Assembly: GCA_029865665.1 (NCBI GenBank)
Contig: JARXAV010000131.1
Coordinates: 1-8,807 of the forward strand
Source: Flectobacillus sp.
GTDB taxonomy: Bacteria; Bacteroidota; Bacteroidia; Cytophagales; Spirosomataceae
Reading direction: 5' to 3'
DNA: 8,807 nt
Positions 1-5,476 of this stretch are shown here, piece by piece (the first letter of the stretch is position 1; the number at the start of each line of letters is the position of its first letter). The notes under the pieces are model-generated. The model did not search any database, was not told the origin of the DNA, and saw nothing but the letters and a program-made list of their open reading frames with translations. The translations under genes were made by a program, and so were the position numbers.

Positions 1-140
1 AGTTTAATCCAAGTATTGAAGTGGACGCAAATACGGTGCAAAAATTATTCACCGAAAAATCAAAAGAAGTCTGGAAATCATATTCAAAAGACAGTCCAGA
101 CGAGTTGAAACCAACGAATTTACACAAACCAACGAAGTAA
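1..140 (+). CDS. C-terminal 45 residues of an unidentified protein (5' end outside window)
   Basis: An open frame enters from the left edge (first full codon at base 3) and stops at TAA 138-140. The visible tail is 45 residues, hydrophilic and Lys/Ser/Thr-rich. It begins FNPSIEVDANTVQKLF, continues through a probable amphipathic helix, and ends in a flexible NLHKPTK tail. It has no membrane segment and no T9SS sorting signature. Codon use looks natural and the frame is the only one open to the edge, so I take it as real coding sequence. I do not recognise the family from so short a tail. The stop codon lies inside the first unit of the 7-nt repeat tract that fills the following gap. It points the same way as the rhamnogalacturonan lyase but lies 654 nt upstream, so co-transcription is not supported. 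Confidence 0.7.
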   Translation, partial: FNPSIEVDANTVQKLFTEKSKEVWKSYSKDSPDELKPTNLHKPTK

Positions 141-198
141 TGATTAATGCATAATCATGTGCTTGGAAAGTTTAGCCATTAAGCATTAGGCACTAAAA
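138..198. repeat. Left tract of degenerate 7-nt tandem repeats
   Basis: Units in register are TAATGAT, TAATGCA, TAATCAT at 138-158, then after a 19-nt break ATTAAGC, ATTAGGC, ACTAAAA at 178-198. The first set is the reverse-complement sense (TAATNNN) of the second (ATTANNC), so the tract changes orientation inside. The first unit overlaps the stop codon of the upstream gene. The last unit runs directly into repeat copy 1. Confidence 0.6.
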
Positions 199-290
199 AA
201 AGAACACTTGTAATAATTTATAAATCTATGGATAATGAATGATTGATGATTGACATACGTCTTTTATTCATTATTCATTATCCATTACCC
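194..290 (+). repeat. Hairpin-bearing intergenic repeat, copy 1 (97 nt)
   Basis: The copy opens with an A-run and the conserved block GAACACTTGTAATAATTTAT at 202-221. It then forms an inverted repeat: ATGGATAATGAAT (228-240) pairs perfectly over 13 bp with ATTCATTATCCAT (273-285). It ends in TACCC. It is 15 nt longer than copies 2 and 3 because of one extra A and two insertions of exactly 7 nt, one in each half of the loop side. That is a gain or loss of single heptads. The right arm is itself written in heptads (ATTCATT, ATTCATT, ATCCATT, ACCCACA at 266-293). I see no reading frame or terminal inverted repeat typical of a transposon. The strand assignment follows the orientation of the element and is nominal. 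Confidence 0.85.
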
Positions 291-296
291 ACAGCA

Positions 297-331
297 ATTA
301 AGCATTACACACTAATAATTACGCATTAAAA
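297..331. repeat. Middle tract of 7-nt repeats between copies 1 and 2
   Basis: Five heptads lie in unbroken register: ATTAAGC, ATTACAC, ACTAATA, ATTACGC, ATTAAAA. They follow the pattern AYTANNM and lead straight into the A-run of copy 2. Confidence 0.65.
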
Positions 332-408
332 AAGAACACTTGTAATAATTTATAAATCTATGGATAGTGAATGATTGACATACGTCTTTTATTCATTATC
401 CATTACCC
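327..408 (+). repeat. Hairpin-bearing intergenic repeat, copy 2 (82 nt)
   Basis: This copy matches copy 3 at a constant offset of 124 nt from base 320 to base 408, with three substitutions in 89 positions. Its hairpin spans 360-403 (44 nt). Arms 360-372 and 391-403 form 13 paired positions, one of them G-T. Inside is a short internal loop, then a GAC/GTC stem capped by a 4-base loop (377-386). Immediately after the final TACCC the sequence departs from copies 1 and 3, which both continue ACAG. Here it runs into the palindromic insert at 409-442. Confidence 0.85.
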
Positions 409-442
409 CAAAAATGGTCAGACACGTAGGTCTGCCCTTACC
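409..442. repeat. Small palindromic insert between repeat copies 2 and 3
   Basis: A GC-richer block interrupts the AT-rich repeat field. Bases 416-423 (GGTCAGAC) pair with 430-437 (GTCTGCCC), giving 8 positions with one mismatch around the 6-base loop ACGTAG. It replaces the ACAG plus heptads found after copies 1 and 3. The heptad pattern resumes after it as ATACGC then ATTAAAA. Its composition and its precise position suggest a separate short intergenic element rather than drift of the heptads. Confidence 0.6.
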
Positions 443-450
443 ATACGCAT

Positions 451-532
451 TAAAAAAGAACACTTGTAATAATTTATAAATCAATGGATAGTGAGTGATT
501 GACGTACGTCTTTTATTCATTATCCATTACCC
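451..532 (+). repeat. Hairpin-bearing intergenic repeat, copy 3 (82 nt)
   Basis: The conserved leader block is the same as in copies 1 and 2 apart from one T-to-A change at 483. Arms 484-496 (ATGGATAGTGAGT) and 515-527 (ATTCATTATCCAT) form 13 positions with two G-T pairs. The loop contains the perfect palindrome GACGTACGTC at 501-510. After TACCC the copy continues ACAG, as copy 1 does. Relative to copy 2, one change falls in the left arm and keeps pairing as a wobble, one is in the apical loop, and one is just outside the stem. Confidence 0.85.
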
Positions 533-546
533 ACAGTAAGCACGGT

Positions 547-581
547 ATTACACATTAATCATTACGCACTAATCACTATTA
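547..581. repeat. Right tract of 7-nt repeats after copy 3
   Basis: Five heptads lie in unbroken register: ATTACAC, ATTAATC, ATTACGC, ACTAATC, ACTATTA. This is the same family as the tract at 297-331 and marks the right edge of the repeat field. Confidence 0.65.
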
Positions 582-794
582 ACAGTTGGTTAAAATTCTA
601 GTCGAATATTTTTTTAAGAAGAATATTGTATTTTATCGCACTTATTTGTAAAATTAAACATCAAATACAATTTAAAATACCCAATTATATAAAGACCGTA
701 GTAACCTTAATTCACGTTACTATTTCCAAATTTTTCTAATGAACACTGCATGGTGCTTCCCTTAGCCTGTGCAAAATCCAAAAACTTTTTTCGT
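582..794 (+). other. Upstream region of the rhamnogalacturonan lyase gene
   Basis: This is 213 nt of very AT-rich sequence between the repeat field and the lyase start. It contains a direct repeat GAATATT (604-610 and 621-627), a TTATTTG (643-649) that only loosely resembles the Bacteroidota -7 element TAnnTTTG, and the dyad at 698-723. I could not place a convincing promoter. Transcription of the lyase probably starts here, but no exact site is supported. Confidence 0.4.
698..723 (+). promoter_or_regulatory. Dyad symmetry upstream of the lyase: candidate operator or leader hairpin
   Basis: TAGTAAC (699-705) and GTTACTA (716-722) are perfect inverted repeats around a 10-base spacer, with an extra G-T pair at 698/723. 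The site lies about 70 nt before the lyase start. It could bind a dimeric regulator or form a leader hairpin. No regulator gene is visible in the window. Confidence 0.3.
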
Positions 795-2897
795 ATGAAA
801 CGTTATTCACTTTTGCTCCTTCTCTTTGTGGCAACACTTTGCGAAGGCCTCTCTCAGCGTTACGTTGAGAAATTAAACCGTGGACTTGTTGCCATGAGAT
901 TAAGCTCTTCCCAAGTTTATATTGGGTGGCGGATGTTGGGTACTGACCCTACAAACGTTAGTTACAACCTATATTTCAATGGTACAAAACTCAGTGCTAG
1001 TCCATTCACAACTACGTCCAATTACATTCACGATGTTACAACCGATGGAACGTATTATGTACGTGCCATTATCAATGGAGTTGAACAACCTGCATCCGAA
1101 ACGGCAAGTGTATGGGCAAACCAATATTTGGATATTGCCATGCAAGTCCCTGCTGGTGGCACAACTCCCGATGGTGTTGCCTACACGTATAGTCCAAACG
1201 ATTGTAGTGTTGGCGATGTGGATGGCGATGGACAATATGAGATTTTTGTCAAATGGGATCCTTCGAATGCCAAAGATAACTCACAATCGGGCTACACAGG
1301 TAATGTCTTTATTGACTGCTATCGTTTAAATGGCACTCGTCTTTGGCGTATCAATTTAGGTAAAAATATTCGTGCTGGAGCTCATTATACTCAATTTATG
1401 GTGTATGATTTAGATTCTGATGGAAAAGCTGAAGTGGCATGTAAAACAGCAGATGGAACAATTGACGGCACTGGTGTTACGATAGGTTCGGCAACTGCTG
1501 ACTATAGAACAACAGCTGGCTACGTACTTTCAGGTCCTGAGTTTTTAACCATCTTCAATGGTCAAACAGGCAAAGCGATGGCCACAACCAATTACTTACC
1601 TGCAAGAGGAACAGTGTCATCATGGGGCGACAACTACGGAAACCGTGTAGATCGTTTTATAGCAGCTGTCGCCTACTTAGACGGTCAAAGACCTAGCCTT
1701 GTAATGGGACGTGGTTACTACACTCGCTTAGTACGAGTGGCATGGGATTGGAGAAATAATACGCTCTCACAACGTTGGATTTTTGATAGTAATACAACAG
1801 GTAACACTGCTCATGCGGGTCAAGGAAATCATCAAATGACTGTTGGTGATGTGGACGCAGATGGTAAAGATGAAATTTTCAATGGCTCTTCTGCCATTAA
1901 TGACAATGGTACGTCGTACTGGGCAAATGGTTTAGGGCATGGTGATGCACTACACATGACAGATATGGATCCTGATCGACCTGGTCAAGAAATGTGGCAA
2001 TGTCACGAATGCCCTTCTTGCTATGGCAACTACGGATTAGCCTTGAAGGATGCGAAAACAGGTGTACCAATTTGGGGAGTTAGCGGTGAAAATACGGATG
2101 TTGGTCGCTGTAATGCTGCTGATATTGACCCTCGCCACAAAGGTTACGAATGTTGGGGGTCTAAGGGTGGTCTTTACAACTGTAAAGGTGTCCAAATCGG
2201 AACGGTGAAGCCTTCAATGAATTTCTCAATCTGGTGGGATGCTGATTTAAGTCGTGAATTATTGGATGGTAATACCATTTCAAAATGGGATTACACCAAT
2301 AACGTTTCAACAAATTTATTAACCGCTACCAATTACTCATCCAATAATAGCACGAAAGCAACCCCTAACCTCAGTACTGATTTATTTGGTGACTGGCGAG
2401 AAGAAGTAATATTCCGCAAATCAGACAACACAGGACTGCGTATTTATACAACTAATATTCGTTCGACTCAGAAGCTTTATACGTTAATGCACGATACACA
2501 GTATCGAGTAGCTATTGCTTGGCAGAATTCTGGTTATAACCAACCTCCTCATCCGAGTTTCTATTTAGGTACGGGAATGGCAGCACAGACAAAGCCTAAC
2601 GTCGTAACAACAGCGGGAAGTGCAGCAGGAAGAGAAGAAATGACGCTAAATATTGAAGACATAAATACAGAGCCTAGCGTTAGTGCAGTGCTTTCACCAA
2701 ATCCATCTAGCCAAGCCTTCACAATCAAAGCCGCAGGAAAATTCACGTTCAACATTACTAATTCTATGGGTACTGTTGTGGAGTCTGGAAAAGGAGAAGA
2801 CGAAGTACAAGCAGGCTTAAACCTAGAAAAAGGGCTATTTATTGTTCAAGTCATCACCGAGAACGGAATATCTAACATTAAATTTATCAAACAATAA
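795..2897 (+). CDS. Secreted rhamnogalacturonan lyase, polysaccharide lyase family 11, with T9SS sorting domain
   Basis: This is a 700-residue PL11 enzyme, which by family knowledge cleaves the rhamnose-galacturonate backbone of rhamnogalacturonan I by beta-elimination. The start at 795 is preferred over the in-frame ATG at 750 because it gives a clean signal peptide, MKRYSLLLLLFVATLCEG, cut near residue 21. The usual PL11 opening follows (RYVEKLNRGLVAMRL, GWRMLGTDP). Calcium-binding-type propeller loops are visible at GDVDGDG (140-146), DLDSDGKAE (207-213), GDVDADG (351-357) and DMDPD (390-394). ADIDP (442-446), GDWREEV (532-538) and LMHDTQYR (564-571) are family hallmarks. Residues from about 630 (SPNP at 634-637) to the end form a type A T9SS C-terminal sorting domain, so the protein is probably released or anchored at the cell surface. 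YesW-like endo action is an inference. A C-x2-C-x2-C cluster at 403-409 is unusual. Confidence 0.93.
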   Translation: MKRYSLLLLLFVATLCEGLSQRYVEKLNRGLVAMRLSSSQVYIGWRMLGTDPTNVSYNLYFNGTKLSASPFTTTSNYIHDVTTDGTYYVRAIINGVEQPASETASVWANQYLDIAMQVPAGGTTPDGVAYTYSPNDCSVGDVDGDGQYEIFVKWDPSNAKDNSQSGYTGNVFIDCYRLNGTRLWRINLGKNIRAGAHYTQFMVYDLDSDGKAEVACKTADGTIDGTGVTIGSATADYRTTAGYVLSGPEFLTIFNGQTGKAMATTNYLPARGTVSSWGDNYGNRVDRFIAAVAYLDGQRPSLVMGRGYYTRLVRVAWDWRNNTLSQRWIFDSNTTGNTAHAGQGNHQMTVGDVDADGKDEIFNGSSAINDNGTSYWANGLGHGDALHMTDMDPDRPGQEMWQCHECPSCYGNYGLALKDAKTGVPIWGVSGENTDVGRCNAADIDPRHKGYECWGSKGGLYNCKGVQIGTVKPSMNFSIWWDADLSRELLDGNTISKWDYTNNVSTNLLTATNYSSNNSTKATPNLSTDLFGDWREEVIFRKSDNTGLRIYTTNIRSTQKLYTLMHDTQYRVAIAWQNSGYNQPPHPSFYLGTGMAAQTKPNVVTTAGSAAGREEMTLNIEDINTEPSVSAVLSPNPSSQAFTIKAAGKFTFNITNSMGTVVESGKGEDEVQAGLNLEKGLFIVQVITENGISNIKFIKQ

Positions 2898-2907
2898 ATT
2901 TATTATT

Positions 2908-2955
2908 TTACTCCATTGTCTTAACTAATCAAGGGTATTTAAGGCAATGGAGTAA
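2908..2955. terminator. Hairpin terminator between convergent genes
   Basis: Bases 2908-2922 and 2941-2955 form a 15-position stem (one G-T) around an 18-base loop. The hairpin starts 10 nt after the lyase stop and lies 21 nt beyond the stop of the convergent TonB-dependent receptor gene. T-richness after the stem is only moderate on either side. Position and symmetry suit a bidirectional terminator. Confidence 0.7.
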
Positions 2956-2976
2956 GATTTAGTTTACATAGCTAAT

Positions 2977-5358
2977 TTAAAACTTCCAACTAAGTTTCGC
3001 ATAATAAAAAGCACCTCCAAAACCCATCTGAACGGAATCGTATAAGCCCCCTGTAAAAGTATTACTCGGATACTGCTTGGTAGGATACATTTCTGAAATA
3101 TTATTTCCACCAACTGTAATCGTTAGCATATTAGCCACTTTCACATCAGCCGAGACATTCGTAGTAACCTTAGGTTGATAGATAATCGTACTTTCTCGGT
3201 TAGCTATAAATTTTATGGGTGCATAAACAGTAGCACTCGTACGTAACGTAAAACGACCTATCGAATAATCCGCAGAATAAAGACCTCGATAAGGCAAACT
3301 CTGAGCCTCTAGTAAAGGAATACTCACCGTACTCGAATACAACAAATCCTGCTTACCTTCAAATTTTTTAAGTGTATTTACGTTCGAAACGACGAATTCG
3401 TTATAGTTAAATCCTACGCCCAATGTGAACAGGTGTTTACCCAAATGAATATCCCATGTTCCTTTTACGTCAACCCCCTGCGTTTCAGTGGTAAGCATAT
3501 TGGCAAAAAAACGAAGACTATTAATATTATGTTTAGCAAAAACTGGTTCAAATTCAGGCTGAAAAGTCGGATTAATAGATTCAGAGAGGACAACACGATT
3601 ATTCATATTAACTCTGTAAGCATCAATAGAAAGGAAAAGTCCATTAAACAGCTTGAGCGAAAAACCAGCCTGTATATTTATAGACTTCTCCGCTAAGATT
3701 GGCTCTACACCAAGTGCATTTATAATGTCAGAATCACTCCCTTTTATCGAGACGTCAGGGGACAAAGTTCCTGCCTCTTGGACATCATAAGTCCAAGAAT
3801 AGTATTGATTTACTAAAGAAGGAATCTTAAAATTACTACCTATACTAGCTCTAAACGCTAACTTTTTACTAAGCTCGAGACGAGTAGCAAATTTCCACGA
3901 AATCTGCACACCTACGTCGCTTGCATGATCGGCACGAGTAGCTAACAACACCGTACACCAAGGTAGTACACTTAATTCATTATCAAAAAACACAGACATA
4001 GTGCTTCGAGTTTGCGATTGTTCGTCGGTGGGTTTAAAACCTGGCATCCCTTGTGCCCCTCCTGCTATATCTGGGGTCGAAGGGTACTTTTTCCAAGATG
4101 CTTCTTCTCCCGCATGAATCCAGAAATTATCATATCGATTCTCCATCCCCATTGACACAGATAGACCTGATAAAAATGAGTTATAGAAACGACTAATCGT
4201 CACATTAAAAACACTTTGCGTATTTCCTAAACTACCAACCCGAAAGGAGGTTGGGCTTAGGCTACCAAGCGATGGATTTACGGTATTACTGACGCTAAAA
4301 TTATTTATATTACTTCCTATACATTCGCTTATATCCAAATCCCAACCGTTTTCGAAACTCGTTCTGAATCCTGCTACGATGGAATAATCAGTGATAGTAC
4401 TGTGAGTAATTGGTACATAGCCTAAAGGATATATACTGTACTCGTTCTGAGTAGAGTCCATAGGATTGATATTCCACCCAGCGGCATCTGTATTTCTTAG
4501 GGTAAATCCCCCAAAACTATAGAACTCGGATGCTCCCTTCAAAGGTAGAATGGCATTGTACCAAAGAGAAGAACGATCCCCCCCTGAGTCACCAAACTCT
4601 TGTCTAGGAGTGTCCCCATAATATTCGATCGTAGAACGTACAATAGGTTTTCGATTTAGGTAATCAGCAGTCAACAGAATTTGACCTTTTTCGCCTAGAG
4701 GCAGGCTTACATTCGCAGCATAGTTTTGAACAAGCCCATCACCGATAGAAGTGACTCCTGTGTTGGTAGTAAGGCTAATCCCTTCTCCAGTAGATTTTAA
4801 GACAATATTGATTACACCAGCGACTGCATCTGTACCATATTGTCCAGAAGCTCCTTCTTTTAAGTATTCAATTCGTTCAATAGCCGCAATCGGGATGGCG
4901 TTTAAATCGATGTTTGCATTCCCTTTGCCTTGAGTACCATTTAAATTGACAATCGACGATTGGTGACGCCGTTTACCGTTAATCAACACTAACATTTCAT
5001 CTGGACCGAAGCCTTTTATCACAAACGGATCAACATGATCTGAAAGTGAAGAACCTGATTGACGATTGGCACTATACGAAGAAAAATAATATTGTAGGAG
5101 CTGTCCTAAATCAACCTGACCTCTCGTTTTAAATTCGTCTAAAGGTAATATTTCAACGACAGAAACAGCACTAAAGGCATCAAGAGGCTGATATAACCTT
5201 GATCCCACTAGTTGCACATTAACACTATCTTCGGTGAAGCACTCAGGAGGTAAAGCTAAGATAAATGGTTTATCAATCATCGTCACCTCGGCTTTAATCT
5301 CGTCGATACGCCCCACCATTACCAAAATAGTGAAGAGCCAATATAAAAGTGCTTTCAT
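2977..5358 (-). CDS. TonB-dependent outer membrane receptor (iron-complex/BtuB-like type)
   Basis: A 793-residue outer membrane receptor predicted to import a ligand using TonB energy. It has a signal peptide to about residue 23. A short linker contains VQLVGSR (48-54), at the place where this family usually has the TonB-box/VVTGSR motif. The plug domain covers about 60-190, with RQSGSSLSDHVDPFVIKGFG, VLINGKRRH (124-132), DLNAIP (151-156), IERIEYLKEGASGQYGTDAV (160-179) and GVINIVLK (181-188). The rest is a beta-barrel of about 600 residues ending YYAKLSWKF with a terminal Phe, as expected for BAM-assembled barrels. It lacks the carboxypeptidase-regulatory-like N-terminal domain and the length of SusC proteins, and no SusD lies nearby, so a glycan role is not supported. 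The ligand cannot be read from the sequence. It lies 118 nt downstream of the peptidase gene on the same strand. Confidence 0.92.
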   Translation of the reverse strand: MKALLYWLFTILVMVGRIDEIKAEVTMIDKPFILALPPECFTEDSVNVQLVGSRLYQPLDAFSAVSVVEILPLDEFKTRGQVDLGQLLQYYFSSYSANRQSGSSLSDHVDPFVIKGFGPDEMLVLINGKRRHQSSIVNLNGTQGKGNANIDLNAIPIAAIERIEYLKEGASGQYGTDAVAGVINIVLKSTGEGISLTTNTGVTSIGDGLVQNYAANVSLPLGEKGQILLTADYLNRKPIVRSTIEYYGDTPRQEFGDSGGDRSSLWYNAILPLKGASEFYSFGGFTLRNTDAAGWNINPMDSTQNEYSIYPLGYVPITHSTITDYSIVAGFRTSFENGWDLDISECIGSNINNFSVSNTVNPSLGSLSPTSFRVGSLGNTQSVFNVTISRFYNSFLSGLSVSMGMENRYDNFWIHAGEEASWKKYPSTPDIAGGAQGMPGFKPTDEQSQTRSTMSVFFDNELSVLPWCTVLLATRADHASDVGVQISWKFATRLELSKKLAFRASIGSNFKIPSLVNQYYSWTYDVQEAGTLSPDVSIKGSDSDIINALGVEPILAEKSINIQAGFSLKLFNGLFLSIDAYRVNMNNRVVLSESINPTFQPEFEPVFAKHNINSLRFFANMLTTETQGVDVKGTWDIHLGKHLFTLGVGFNYNEFVVSNVNTLKKFEGKQDLLYSSTVSIPLLEAQSLPYRGLYSADYSIGRFTLRTSATVYAPIKFIANRESTIIYQPKVTTNVSADVKVANMLTITVGGNNISEMYPTKQYPSNTFTGGLYDSVQMGFGGAFYYAKLSWKF

Positions 5359-5436
5359 GATAATATTTTAGGAATCTCAATACGGAACATTCACTTAAAA
5401 TATCATCAAAAATCATGCTAGTTATAACGGCATATC

Positions 5437-5463
5437 CTTATTTGTACACGTAATGCAAATAAG
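5437..5463. terminator. Short dyad after the peptidase gene: possible weak terminator or operator
   Basis: CTTATTTG (5437-5444) and CAAATAAG (5456-5463) are perfect 8-bp inverted repeats with an 11-base spacer. The dyad sits 14 nt beyond the peptidase stop and about 80 nt before the receptor start. The stem is AT-rich and no strong T-run follows, so a terminator is only one reading. A regulator site for the receptor gene is equally possible. Confidence 0.3.
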
Positions 5464-5476
5464 AAGTTGTTTTGTA

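Noticed and set aside
194..532. CRISPR array
   Set aside because: There are only three units, the repeats are 82-97 nt, the spaces between them are filled with heptads rather than unique spacers, and no cas gene is present.
750..794. Earlier in-frame ATG at 750 as start of the lyase
   Set aside because: It adds 15 residues (MVLPLACAKSKNFFR) before an otherwise ideal signal peptide that begins at 795. A start at 795 fits export much better.
795..860. Lipoprotein signal in the lyase (Cys in ATLCEG)
   Set aside because: Leu at -1 does not fit the lipobox, and the T9SS sorting domain argues for signal peptidase I processing.
969..1329. Open frames in other frames or on the other strand within the lyase gene
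   Set aside because: They overlap conserved PL11 coding sequence and show no protein-like features of their own.
2977..5358. SusC-type glycan receptor
   Set aside because: The protein is 793 residues, lacks the N-terminal carboxypeptidase-like domain, and has no SusD partner. The plug sequence matches the iron-complex/BtuB-like type better.
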